Assembly (NCBI GenBank): GCA_040954595.2
Contig: CM082590.2
Span: forward strand, 10,602,001-10,666,000
Direction: 5' to 3'
Length of the DNA stretch: 64,000 nucleotides
Origin: Balanoglossus misakiensis
Lineage: Eukaryota; Hemichordata
Shown piece by piece: positions 1 to 13,490 of the stretch (position 1 is the stretch's first letter; each line of letters opens with the position of its first letter). The notes under the pieces were generated by a model, which saw only the letters and a program-made list of their open reading frames with translations, did not search any database and had not been told where the DNA came from. Both the position numbers and the translations under genes were made by a program.

Positions 1-1804
1 AATTATATGATATCTGTGTTTCTCTTGGATTACCTTGATCAAACGTCTGGTTTTTCCATTCAAAAGTTATCTGAATGTATACAATAGCAAAGCTTAGTAT
101 ATGTTCTTGTTAACATATTAGGGACATCTTGGAATTACCAGTGAGCTTTTGTTTCTTTAAGAGGACACAAGGACAAGGTGCAATAACATCTAGACATCAA
201 CTTTGATGTGAAGAATATTTTCAGCATGTTTTTAAAATAGTTGCATCAATTTCCGTTGAAGCCCCAATAGCTGTCACTTCTTAGATAAGTTTCATTCAAA
301 CTAATAGACTGGTTCATTTTAATAAGCCTACTGATGGGTAATGCCATGCCCAAGGCTTCATACCGTATGCATAGCTGGGCTTGTGAAAAGGGAGCAATTC
401 AGGGCCACAAGTTATTTCAGTCATCCGCATTAATTAGTCTTGACTGAAAGGGTGCTAAAGTGACCTCAAAGTAGTCACATATAAATGCATTTAGACATTT
501 CGCACATACCACCAAACTTAAAAAGACATAAAAAGTCTACTCTGATATTAAAGAGCGATATGTGACATTAGAAGAACCCCCGTTGCACTCTCTAATTTCA
601 TGAGAACATCGCCACCAACATTAGAAACTTGAAAACAAGTAGGCAGGACAAAATTTACAAGAACTGCCACAGAGGGGGATATGATTTAATATGATGTGTG
701 TGTGTATTACTGGCAAATGAGATACTGAGCATTTAATTATAAATAAATAAATTAATACATCAACATCAGTTTCAGATGCCAAGATATTGCCAACTTATAC
801 CTTTGCAGCTACGGTATAGATATGGTGAAAAAAAACAGGATGGAAACGTCCTTGTTTTATTTACAGGTTGATCTTCTTGATGTTCAATGATATGAAAAAT
901 CAGGAAAATGACAATATTTATAATGATGAGTACAGGCCACTAAAATACCACAAAGTGGTCTTGGTTTGTGAGCATTTTAAAGATGAAATCATTTTTATAA
1001 GTATGTAACAAGATATCGCTATCGTGACAACCACCCTCAAGATACGAACTCGTGCATTTCCTTTCAAATTGGGAATAAAGTTGAGATTTAAGAATATCTG
1101 AAATCATTAGTAAAGATACTCGACTCCCCAGACTATTACCAAAACAAATTTGCCTTTGGCGATGAGAAACATATATCTGAGATCTTATTTCTATATAATG
1201 AACACAAGAAATGGTACTATGGTAGGCCTACTGGAGTGAAAACCATAAAAGGCATCAGAACTGTGCTGAGTTTGGTTCTAAGCATTTGTTAAACATTATC
1301 TGTCGGTATTTTCTTGATGTGTGTGTGAGTGTGTATGCAGCTAGTTTAGTCTCCTGATGAGTGAGTCCAGTGACTCACGAAACAACGCTGTAGAGATCAT
1401 ACCGACTATCGTTTCTCCAGCTAGCCTTACTGTACGTATGTATAATCAAGTCTGCCAAGTCGTGCCAAGTATACGGCATGTTGCCATGGAAGTTATATGA
1501 CGTTTTTGTTGTAGACATCCTCAGTAATATGCAAAGAAGATACGTAAACAACTTGGCCAATAGACATTCGCAGTTTGTGCCATAGATGGAGACATCCTCA
1601 TTAACTATGCAAAGAAGGTATGAATAAAACTTTTTCTGAGAACATTCGCATTAATGCAAATTAGATGGCTGGTAGATGGAGACGCCCTTATTAATATGCA
1701 AAGGTTGATCAGAACTCAATTAGAGTCAACATTAGACATTTTGTCAGAACTGCGCACAAGTGGTACAAGAGAACAACTTCAATCGACGCACTCCATCTAC
1801 AACC
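1..1804. other. Intergenic, no gene recognised
   Basis: AT-rich sequence upstream of the first receptor gene. I found no coding exon with a recognisable product on either strand. It contains one partial copy of a palindromic element near 1352-1438. A short repeated motif reading about AGCCCCAATAGCTG near 262 recurs near 8510, and a variant occurs near 4520. The stretch 1490-1700 carries several near-repeats of a segment containing 'gatggagac'. The promoter of the GPCR gene is presumably in the last few hundred bases, but no core element is clear. Confidence 0.5.
1352..1438. repeat. Partial palindromic MITE (family 2, see 9957)
   Basis: The segment holds the motif GATGAGTGAGTCCAGTGACT followed by 'cgaaacaacg' and a right arm ending in 'tttctccagctagccttact'. 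The same core and right arm occur in the complete copy at 9957-10103. Here the left arm is missing or heavily decayed, so this is a truncated copy. Confidence 0.65.
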
Positions 1805-4173
1805 ATGGACACAAATTGCAGCTTCAACGAAACCTGCAATGGTGATCCACGTACTGACACCAAATTGACCTGGCTAATCCTGTGCTTCCACATAATCACA
1901 GCTGTCCTTTGTGTTGTTCTCAACATCGGGATAATTGGTACAATATCCCTTGAACGGAAACTCTACACAAAGACAAACTTGTTTATGGGCAGTATGGCAG
2001 TGACTGATCTTCTGGTGGGATTAGTGAATATTCCTTTATATGTTCTCTCCAAGTATAACATGTTTGACTGGTTGTATCAATGTGTCTTGCAGCGTTGTGT
2101 AACAGTACTTCTCTCAGTTTCCTCCGTACACCACCTGATTATAATTGCAGTTGATAGATATATTCTAATCATGCATGGACTAAGGTAAGTTTTCATGTTG
2201 GGACTTACGTGGATTTTCGCATTATTGTGGAGGGTTTTGCGTGTGTGTGTGAGCCACAGGGAGCTCTTCCTCCTTGTTTGTAGTTGCTGGTGGACAGCTA
2301 AGCACTCAGTCCTGTAGGCTATCTTTCACTCATGCAGTTAAGCAATGGAAACATTGTTCTGAACATATTTTTTGCATGTTTGTTTTTTATTTGTTTGTTT
2401 GTTGTTGTTGTTTGTCTCTGTATGTGTGTAGTGTGTGTGTATTGATGTACTCATAACTTGTGAGAAAGGACGTCCTCAAGACTCTACGCTATTGAATTTG
2501 AAACACCCTTTCTATGTGTGGTTGCGTTGATGTTCTCAGATCTTGTGAGGAAGGACGTCCTCAAGACTCTACGCTATTGAATTTGAAACACCCTTTCTAT
2601 GTGTGGTTGCGTTGATGTTCTCAGATCTTGTGAGGAAGGACACACTCAAAGACTCATCTATGCTCATTTAGTTCATTTCTGGATTTTAAATTCTAGATAT
2701 CACGATTTGATGACAAACGTGCGCTGTGTCTGCCTGCTGGTTGTCTCCTGGGCCTTGTCATTAGTAATTGGTTTTCTACCCCTTCTCGGTTGGCGGACGG
2801 ATGACTCCAAGAACCTGATGCAACCCCTACAGTTTGCTATCTGTGGCTTCGATCTTTTCCTCCCTAAAACGTTTTCTATATTGATGGGTGGTCACTTTGT
2901 AACATCAGGTAAGCTTTTGTGATTCATGGCCAGCCATTCCAAATTTAGCTGTTTTCTCAAAACTAACCATGCACTACATCTAGGTATTCACTGCCTTACG
3001 AGAAAATAATCTAAAGTCAAGTATAAGAGTTTGAGGCGCATACTACGAAAACAACAGAAACTAAAATGGACAAAATTTTGTAGCTTTATAGTTAGATGAA
3101 ATTGCTGTCTTTTACGATAATCATCAAAAATGTATACCTTACATGCAATTGCGGTAGACTGAATCACAAGATATCACAAGGCAGGGTTTGGTTAAGGGCA
3201 ATTTGTAGAGTGTACCCGGTATAATGAAGATCTCAAATTTGTTTTAATCATGCCCATTGGCAAATGCAGAATGACATTAGGGATTTTAATGAATGACATA
3301 TGGTATTTGATAAATGACATATTATTTAATGAATGTCGTACAAACTCAGAAATTATTCAAATCATTCCCAGTGGACATACAGAAGTTGAACAGTGTTAGC
3401 AATTTAACGAGCGCATTACAAATTTAAAAGTAAAAATTTTATGTCAATTTACCAAGATATGAGATATACTGTAAAACATGTTATTTTTGCAAGCAATAAA
3501 TTTTCGCGAAATACGCGAGAGCCAAAAATAGCGTGAAAATAAAAAGTCGCGTAATTTTTTTTGAAGATAACGATGCAGTGAATGAAATAAGAGAACGCGA
3601 AAATTAATACTCGTGAAACAGTGGCCTCTATCAATATCGTGAAAATTTCAACTCGCGAAAATAAAGTTTTTTACAGTACTTTTTACATCAGTGGTTGTTG
3701 AAATCAGTGCAAAGTGAAAAATCATACATGTTCGCAACATCTTAAGCATTTTGAGAGATTTATAATTCCACATGTTGCTTTTTATTTCAGTTGTTGTGAT
3801 GCTTGTCTTGTACAGCATTATCTTGCGCCAGGCAGGACTTCAAGCTCGCAAAATTCATCAGACGACAGTATCAACTGTGACGTCACAAGCAAGAGCCAGT
3901 GACTCCAAGATGCCACAGAACGCCAGGGCTGCTAAAGTATTGTTTCTGATCATGGGTTGCTATATGATTTGCATTATACCGTCCTCTCTACTTTTTGGCA
4001 TCTCACTCATCAATGGCGAAAACTTGGTCCTGCCTAACTTCGTTCTTCAGATCGCGCCAGTGATGACGTTCGCAAATTCGTTTCTGAACCCAATTATTTA
4101 TGGTTTGGGGAACAAGCAACTCAAAACAGCGATCATGACATGGCTATGCTGGTGTTTCAGTAAGAAGAATTAA
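1805..4173 (+). CDS. Class A GPCR, adenosine-receptor-like
   Basis: Predicted seven-transmembrane receptor of 324 aa in three exons: 1805-2184, 2697-2908 and 3791-4173. The ATG at 1805 is chosen because the frame upstream contains only non-ATG codons. It gives a short extracellular N-terminus with a glycosylation site (NCSFNET). Visible motifs are D117-R118-Y119 after TM3, a WALSLVIGFLPLLGW TM4, and NPIIY at 297-301 in TM7 followed by a short tail ending CWCFSKKN. The cytoplasmic segment before TM6 reads RAAKVLFLIMGCYM, which resembles adenosine receptors, but ligand identity is an inference. No orthologue can be named. Intron 1 carries an 85-bp tandem duplication. The stop codon TAA overlaps the TTAA at the edge of a 350-bp palindromic element that begins there. 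Confidence 0.8.
2457..2640. repeat. 85-bp direct tandem repeat, about 2.2 copies
   Basis: Two almost identical 85-bp units start at about 2457 and 2542 ('cttgtgag(a/g)aaggacgtcc'). A third, broken unit starts at 2627. The array lies in intron 1 of the receptor gene, just upstream of the exon 2 acceptor. Near-identity of the units suggests a recent duplication. Confidence 0.8.
3467..3678. repeat. Short inverted-repeat element in GPCR intron 2
   Basis: The left end reads tactgtaaaacatgttattt. The right end reads the reverse-complement-like 'gcgaaaataaagttttttacagta'. The interior is rich in CGCGAAAAT words. This is the form of a small non-autonomous DNA transposon of about 210 bp with no coding capacity. 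Confidence 0.6.
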
Positions 4174-4521
4174 AGGGACAAAGTCTCTCTCTCGCTACGC
4201 TTTTTCCATTAATTATGTTTGATACAAGACACCGTTTATATTATCATACATGTATATAGTGAATCAACGTTCAACCACACACACCTTCCATCTCGCTTGT
4301 AGACACAAGAGTGAAAAAACTCGCCAGAATGAATAATCAATCTCTACCGTTTATTCATTTTGGGCAAGTTTTTCCTCTCATATCATACAAGTGGGATGGA
4401 CTTAAGTTGTGTGTGGTTGAACATTTATACACTATATATGTACATGTAACATAACCGGTGTCTTGTATCAAACATAATTTAATGGAAAAGGGGCAGCAAG
4501 AGAGAGACTTTGTCCCTGAAG
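4170..4521. mobile_element. Palindromic MITE, TTAA type, copy 1 (about 350 bp)
   Basis: The element starts TTAAAGGGACAAAGTCTCTC and ends with the inverted sequence GAGAGACTTTGTCCCT. The whole body is a long near-palindrome whose arms contain 'gtttgatacaagacaccg' and its complement. A second copy lies at 52801-53154. At this copy the left TTAA is the receptor gene's stop region, and the right flank has decayed to GAAG. There is no coding capacity, so it is a non-autonomous element. Confidence 0.85.
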
Positions 4522-6861
4522 CCCTAATATAGCTGCCACTTGTAGCACAATTTTTAAAGCCTGACGATCGTCTTATGATGTGCGTTATTTTGTGTATACA
4601 AACATTTCCAATTCAAATATTCTGCAAATTTTGCATTCAACACATCCAAATAGTGGATTGTCTTCGCTTCCTTCCATATTTCATGCACACCTGTGTACCA
4701 AATGCAATTTCTTGTTCTACTCTAAACAGCATGCTCTAAACATTTGGGGCCAAATGTTTTCCTTTTGACAGTGAAACTATTGAAGTATTTTATTTTGAAG
4801 TGTGATTATAAAACACAGTCAATGACAGAGCTAAGAAAATTTGCATCATGTACGATACATAAAATAAAAATATCAAAATCAGCCAAAATGGAACAATTAA
4901 GGATTTTGTTTCCAAAAGCCTGATGTAATTGCAAGCAGAATTATGCTTATATGTCAGATGTAACCGTTCATTTACCAGAGAGGCTATTATGTTGATAATC
5001 GCATTGTCATCTGGCACAAGCCAGGCTATGTAATTTTATACTTTTTTCAGCATTTAATGACTACCTAGTTTGTTCTCTCTAGCTTTGACAAATTGTCATG
5101 AAGACATCTGTCATCGGTCACATGCTTATAAACGAGAGATAATGTAAATTCACCTCTCCTTGCATGAAAATCATCTTAAAATTTAAATTCATAATGGCTG
5201 GAAATCTCTGTGGTAACTGAATGGAGAAAAATAAAGGCAATGTTTTTTTTTATGAAAACAAGATGGTGAACACTATGTGTTTTTTTCTTGAATTTCAAAG
5301 AAATTCCTCTCACACTTTAATATATAGCAAATAATTGAAAAAGTTTGGAGGACCATCATTTTGCTGGAAATCTATCCTTGGGGCAAATATATACTATCTT
5401 AAATTGACTATATTGAAATTACACGAAATGTTTACTTCTTCTTCAGTATGCCTTTTGACATTTGTAAAAAGTTTTGTGTCAACTTGATTTTTAGAAATTT
5501 CTCTGAGTCAGCCCTATACCTTTCAATATAGTGTGTGGATAATTTTCTTGAGTAACCAGTGAGTTTGTTGAGTCAGTGACTCAAACAAACATGATGGAAA
5601 TCTCGCTCACAAGTCACGTGGCATCCCTATAATTGTAATGAGTATGTGCCTAAGGTATCACCAGTGTGTCCTTGTTAAATTATAATTACACGGTAATCAT
5701 ATTTCAAATTACATTTCGATTCGATAGACAGGAGGTATTATTATATTGGCAACAGCATTTGGCCTAAACTTACTCTGAAACTTTAGACTCATTTATAATG
5801 ACTGATTTAAAATCATAAAGCAGGTTCACACTGGGTAAAACTAGAAACATTTCAGAGACACTATTTGCCTTTTGTGAACACAGAGAATTAATCCTTTGAA
5901 TCGCTTTGTGTCCACACACACAAAAATCCTCAACTCATACAAAACCTATGCGTTCATAAACAGCCTTTAGACATATGCAAGATACAGAAAAAAACAGCGA
6001 AAAGTTACACTTTATGTCCCTTTCAATGGACCAATCCAAGCTTGACAGTAAGATTATGACAGAAAAAGAAAAAAACAGACTAATTTTAATCACATTTATA
6101 GGTGTCCCAAACTCCCCAAACCTGGGACAACAGTGGACTGGGCTGAAATTCACAGTGTATGAAGAACACATATTAACTTAACATTTTTTTATAACCCGGG
6201 CAAAGAAAGCAAATGTCTCCTTTTTATTATGCTGGTTTTGATGCACATATACACGCCCATGTACATCATAATACTCGCCCATGTACATATCATAATACTA
6301 TATTTGCGGACATTTAGTGCCACGTGGGCGGACCTTGGACTGTACCATTCTCTACTGGCGATGGTTAGCATTAGGGTGAGCGTTAGCATCTGGGTTAGGG
6401 TAGTGACTTTATTCAAATTGACTTTAAAATGACTTAATGTAAAAACCGAACTTGGTTTTATTCACGAAAGTAAATTACTTTAGCCATTTCTAAATGCAGT
6501 TATAACCCTAACCGTAAAACTAACCCTAATCACAATGCTAACCATCGCCACCAGAGAATAGTACAGTCCAACGTCCGCGAGTACTTACCATTTTCAGAAA
6601 TACTATAATAAAATAAACTTACACCCAACTTTATAAAATGTAAAAAGTGACGGGAAAAACAACAGCAAACTGGTATAAAATAAAAAATGACAGTGTTGTC
6701 ACTGATTAATTTCTTTGTGAAATGTGTACATTTCTACCCCAAGGCGTCTGCTATAAATGTCGTCTGCTATTTCGAATGGCAGACGACGCGACGCGCAGTT
6801 CACCGACAAAAAATGTAACGATGTTTTCTAACTTCTAAGACATTCACTTACCGTTCGGGCC
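4522..6861. other. Intergenic, no gene recognised
   Basis: More than 2 kb of AT-rich sequence between the receptor and the acyl-CoA dehydrogenase region. Short open frames are present on both strands but none has a recognisable domain, codon bias or splice context. It includes an inverted-repeat element at 6328-6579. The last 100 bases (about 6770-6960) are unusually CpG-rich, as in a promoter. Confidence 0.5.
6328..6579. repeat. Inverted-repeat element, about 250 bp
   Basis: The left arm from 6328 (gcggaccttggactgtacca) has its complement in the right arm ending at about 6579 (tagtacagtccaacgtccgc). The pairing extends inward through 'ctactggcgatggttagca'. A shorter related fragment (ccttggactgtaccattctc) recurs in ATIC intron 2 near 45762. 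It is probably a MITE. Confidence 0.6.
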
Positions 6862-7119
6862 ATGGCTTGTAAACTTCTCAAAGATGCTGGACTTGAAACA
6901 CACCATATCTGTCCTCCTGAGCTTGTAAATGTCGACGGGCGCGGTCGTGCGTCGCGGAAGATGGACCTCTTGCTCGCCCATTTCTTTGAAAACCAAGACT
7001 ATTCTGGTGCCAATGTCATCCCAACAATCAGTTTCAAATGTATATATCGACCAACATACCGTATTTCATTTCAACCGTGTCCATTTCAACGTTTCCGTCG
7101 CAAGGGGCAAATGACCTAA
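6862..7119 (+). CDS. Unassigned 85-codon ORF upstream of acyl-CoA dehydrogenase
   Basis: This open frame starts at a good-context ATG (GCCATGG) in a CpG-rich stretch and reads MACKLLKDAGLETHH before running into low-complexity sequence. I recognise no domain. It could be a first coding exon of an unidentified gene, an upstream ORF in the 5' leader of the dehydrogenase that starts at 7201, or chance. No convincing donor site fixes an exon end. Confidence 0.2.
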   Translation: MACKLLKDAGLETHHICPPELVNVDGRGRASRKMDLLLAHFFENQDYSGANVIPTISFKCIYRPTYRISFQPCPFQRFRRKGQMT

Positions 7120-7200
7120 TGTGACCTGATGTGACCTGAAGTACGTGACTATAACGGACTCATTACCCACAATCCTCTAGTTTGTGTACGTTCTTTCAAA

Positions 7201-10200
7201 ATGGCGTCCCCCATTCGCTTGGTCGAGTGTGTCTTGCGGCGTCGACACATTTTGCCCCTGCAAAGGTTGGTTGGGCACCGTTTAACTCGATCCTCATCAT
7301 CTTTAGTCGGGCAGCCATACGTGGACATCTCGGACGAAGGCATTTTCAACGAGACCCACGTAGAATTACGGCGTGCCTTGAAAAAGGTGAGTACACTTGG
7401 TGTCAAGTCTATTCCGGACCACGCCCCCTTCCCCCAAAACGTCCAGCTCTACCGTGATATACTTCAGCTGGGTCACAGAAATTGAGGGACTGTGGCTAGG
7501 TCGAGGAGACTTTGGTGTTTTGTTAGGTCACACAGCTTCTGTCTTCTCCGGAATACAGACAAACAGCATGGACATCGTGATTTGTATCATGGTGGTAATG
7601 ATTGAAGGGGGCGTGGTCGCTCGGAATGATTGAAGGTTGTCAGCAAGTCAACGATTGACCCGTAACATGTCAGTCATATAAACAGCTAGCTGTATAGCTC
7701 TATCACCGACCTCCAATGAATTCGGACTCTGTGGACCCATCGATCAAAGTACACTGGTGGCGGACGCCAGGTGGTTGGTGTCAGCAATATGGTATCTGGA
7801 AGTTCATAATGTGAAAGATAGTCTCTTGTCTATGTCCTGTATGTTACAGTGTTTCATCTAGACGGGGCCCAGGGAGGGTAACATTCATCCCCTGTTGATG
7901 CGTTGTAAAATAACAACAGCACCCTAAAATGCTAACTGATATCATTGTTTGTTTCAGTTTATTGATAAAGAAATCAGTCCTTTTGTAGAGGAATGGGAAG
8001 CAGCGCAAAGATTTCCTGGTCATCAACTTTTCAAAAAATTAGGTGATGCTGGATTCTTGGGTATAAACAGGCCAACAGGTATGAATGTATTTTTGTCATT
8101 TATGTAACAGAGGCAAGAGGTTTAACCCTTTCACCACCATGGTTCAGTCCAAATCCATTGTTTTCTGCTCTAAAATTGGATCTCTATATAGAGGGATGTG
8201 GAAGTGAAAGGGTTAAATTCATTCTGGACCCAACTGCTGTGATGTGAACACACTAAATGAAGTCACCACCACTCTTAAATTTTGAGTATTGCCCTTAACA
8301 AAAACACTGAATGATATGAGGTTTTTTTACCAACAGAATATGGCGGTATGGGATTGGATTTTTCATATACTATGGCATACTGTGAAGAACTTGGTAGCAT
8401 TCGATGTGGTGGCCTGCCTATGTCCATAGGTATGCAATCAGATGTTGCTACCCAAAGTCTTGTCAGGTATGAGAATTTGCATCGTCTATTTCTTTACATT
8501 GAAATAAAAGCCCCAATAGCTGCCAAATCTTTGCATTATTTTGTGATTTTACTTTCAACCTTTGAACGGTAACTGATAGGTATATACAAACATATTGCCC
8601 ACCTCTGATTGTGGTTGTACATTTAAATATTGAGAAGTTGAATAATAAATGGGTGCCACACCCATTTATGCTGTGTAAATTAATATGGAATGGGCTCTGT
8701 GCGATCTCTGTATATCAGCACACTGTCCATACATACAGCTATGATGGTTTCTCTTATATTACATGTATTTTGTCAGGTTTGGGTCTCATGAATTAAAGAA
8801 GATGTTTTTGGAGCCGAGCATCAAGGGTGATAAGATTGCATGTCTTGGTGCCAGTGAATCAGGTGGCGGTTCTGATGTAGCGAGTAAGTGTCTTAAGATT
8901 GTTGCTGTTTAGTAGATGTTTTTATTTTACAGAATGGCCTTGTCGATCTTTTCAATGGATGATAATGATGACTTTGCACTACTAAGTTCTAAATATTGAT
9001 TCTCTTCCAAGGTATCAAGACGAAAGCTGTGCGAACAGGCGATGATTACATCATCAACGGAAGTAAAATGTGGATCACTAATGGCATGCAGGCAGATTGG
9101 ATGTGTCTTTTGGCAAACACTGGTGATGGCCCACCACATATGAACAAATCAATGTTCTGTGTTCCCATGGATACACAAGGTATTGAAATTAAAATTACAA
9201 CCCTACTCCGTTTCATAGCACCACTGCGAATGCACTGATATGAACAACAATAATAGTTTTAGAGAAAACAGTCAACCAATTTTGAATAACATTCTACTTT
9301 CATTGACAGGTGTCACAAAGGCCAGGGAAATCAAAAAGCTTGGCATGTACTCCTCAGACACGGCCGAAATCTTCTTTGAAGACGTCAGGATTCCCAAGAA
9401 TTATCTGCTTGGAGAAGAAGGGATGGGATTTACATATCTAATGTTGCAGTTCCAATTGGAAAGGATTTTAATGGCAGCTGCAGGTGAGGTGTGCTACTGC
9501 GATGTATACTGTCCAGACCGCGAACACCATCTGAAAACCTGTTTTGTATTTCAAACAACTTAGCACTGCGAGTACAGGTACCAGGACCAGTAGTGTTTGG
9601 GTTAAAGAATCACTGAATTGTCCCGAGTCTGATGGCTGAGCACTAACAGAAGTCCAGCCATAATGAATAATTCTCGCACTATAATTTTTATAGTATACAA
9701 TATTTTTTGTACTTCACAGTGTTGACACCAATTCAAGATATGATATCTGAAACGATCGACTATACCAGACAAAGGAAAGCCTTCGGTCGACCCATCCTTG
9801 ATAACCAAGCAGTTCATTATAGGCTAGCCGAACTGGAGACAGAGTTGGAACTGTTGAGATCATTGCTGTACAGAGCCACAGGTAGGGGGCTGAAAAAAGT
9901 AGCATGCATATGAGAACACGCTGTTTTCTCTTTATTTATGTATTTAATACGCATTATATAAAGTAAGGGTAGCTGGAGAAACGATAGGTGGTATAATCTC
10001 TACAACGTTGTTTCATCTCCTGATGAGTGAGTCCAGTGACTCGCGAAACAACGTTGTAGAGATTATACTGCCTTTCATTTCTCCAACTACCCTTACTTTA
10101 TATTCCGCTCTACCTTAGTATCGAGCACTTTGTATTGGACCAGTCGAACCACATACTTCGTATATAATATACTACCTTAATTAGTCTAATGTTGCCAATT

Positions 10201-10888
10201 ATGGATGCAATGCGCTTCATGTTTGTTGAGAAAACACTCCACTTCTCTGTTGCAGCCATGTATCTACAGGGCAAAGACGTGACCAAATTTGCCTCCATGG
10301 CCTAACTGAAGAGCGGACGGCTGGTCAGAGAAACGGCCGATGCCTGTCTACAGTTCTGGGGCGGAATGGGTTACACAGAAGACGTCTTGGTCAGTAGATA
10401 CTACAGAGATTTCAGGTAAGGATATTAATAAGCATAACGATCGTGTCTTCTCTGTTTTTGCCGGCAATATCTCTGAGCTGAATCATGATGAAATGCCCAG
10501 CATTAAGCTTATCAACACAACCTATATGTGTAGAGTCAGCATTGTTATTGTGCAATATTTGAATTCAAGTCCGGACTAGAATTCATTTGTCAACAATAAC
10601 AATGGCTGTTACAAATATACAGACTGTTGACAAGCTGAGTACTGGGTATATTAGCTTTCTGTTTGGAGTAGAACAAGGAACTGCATTAGGCACATAGAAC
10701 AAAAATGATAAAAATAAAGCCAAAAGATAGAGCTAATCGAGCTTTAATATCCTTCTGTGGATTGAACGCAAAAATATTACATTTTTGACAGGTTAACGTC
10801 AATCGGAGGTGGGGCAGATGAAGTGATGTTAACAATAATTGCCAAATACATGGGAGCGCTGCCCTCTCTGGAGAAAACTAAAAAGTAA
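7201..10888 (+). CDS. Mitochondrial acyl-CoA dehydrogenase with one in-frame stop
   Basis: FAD-dependent acyl-CoA dehydrogenase in nine exons: 7201-7386, 7958-8078, 8337-8466, 8777-8883, 9012-9179, 9310-9483, 9720-9881, 10256-10415 and 10792-10888. These make 434 codons plus a stop. The N-terminus is Arg-rich (MASPIRLVECVLRRRH), fitting a mitochondrial targeting peptide. Family signatures include GASESGGGSDVASIKTKAVR, MWITNG and the C-terminal RQRKAFGRPI. The likely catalytic base is E288 in QLERILMAA. The C-terminal site reads SIGGGADE, so the MCAD-type Glu is absent, as in the IVD/LCAD-type arrangement. In exon 8, codon 366 is TAA (10303-10305) where relatives have Lys (SMA-K-LKSGR). The frame stays open on both sides. 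If the stop is real, the last 69 residues are lost. All splice sites look intact, so a recent null allele or a sequence error are both possible. Confidence 0.85.
8122..8216. mobile_element. TTAA MITE family 1, copy in dehydrogenase intron 2
   Basis: It begins TTAACCCTTTCACCACCATG and ends GTGAAAGGGTTAA, giving inverted ends of about 14 bp and TTAA on both sides. Related copies of about 90 bp are at 25511, 28431, 29104, 47435, 49727, 50623, 50900, 53285 and 62258. CCCT ends next to TTAA are the pattern of piggyBac-type non-autonomous elements. Confidence 0.8.
9957..10103. mobile_element. Palindromic MITE family 2, complete copy
   Basis: A near-perfect hairpin runs from 'tataaagtaagggtagctgg' to 'ccaactacccttactttata', with the core GATGAGTGAGTCCAGTGACT in the middle. 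The target duplication seems to be TA or TATA-like. It lies in dehydrogenase intron 7. A decayed copy is at 1352-1438. Confidence 0.8.
10303..10305 (+). other. In-frame nonsense codon in acyl-CoA dehydrogenase exon 8
   Basis: Reading exon 8 in the frame fixed by both flanking splice sites gives KFASMA, then TAA, then LKSGRLVRETADACLQFWGG. Family members have Lys at this place, so a single A-to-T change from AAA would explain it. No alternative donor or acceptor around the codon would skip it cleanly. Confidence 0.85.
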
Positions 10889-11509
10889 CCATGGCGATAA
10901 CTCTGGACCCCTGCTTGGATTTGAGAGCTCATCTGTTTGTTGGGTCTTTCATCACAGATTAAGTTTTCTTATCCAATCAGCAAACTTATTTTGGTCTACT
11001 GCCGTCCAGCAATTGGTTGGTTCAGTATTCTTGATGAAACCTGATCTGTTATTTGGACAGGGTGTTTTCAAATGCAGCTGACTTTAAACATACATGTATT
11101 ACGTTATTTACAAATAGAAAGAGAGGGGTGTTTTGAAAATGATCAGAACTATTTCTCTATGCATATCAGTATAATAAAATTGGTAAGACGCACTGAAGTG
11201 TGTCTGTGTCTCTGTATGTCTGTTTGATAATAGTGAATATCAAGTGATTTTTACTTTCAAGTCCAAAGTATGAAATTAAATATGAGCATAATGAATGTAA
11301 AAAAACAGCTGTTGGGTTGTAAGTTGTTTTTATTATGTTGCTAGGCTACAATAAATTTGTTGCTAAGTAGAAATTGTTGTTTCCATGGCTGTATAAGAAT
11401 CGGCTTTAACAATTATTGAAAATTCACCAGAATACTGATTGACATCAGGCTGTCGTTTGTAACACATTGTTGCTTTCCTATGTAATTTGTAATGCATGAA
11501 TTACGCGGG
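10889..11509. other. Convergent 3' intergenic region
   Basis: It separates the dehydrogenase (+) from the first fucosyltransferase-like gene (-). It holds poly(A)-signal hexamers for both directions: AATAAA at 11173-11178 on the + strand, and TTTATT at 11328-11333, which is AATAAA for the minus-strand gene. No coding exon was recognised. Confidence 0.6.
11173..11178 (+). terminator. Poly(A) signal AATAAA, acyl-CoA dehydrogenase
   Basis: The canonical hexamer lies about 285 bp downstream of the dehydrogenase stop codon, before the convergent neighbour's 3' end. A second hexamer is at 11350. Assignment is by position only. Confidence 0.45.
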
Positions 11510-13490
<1,981 letters not shown>

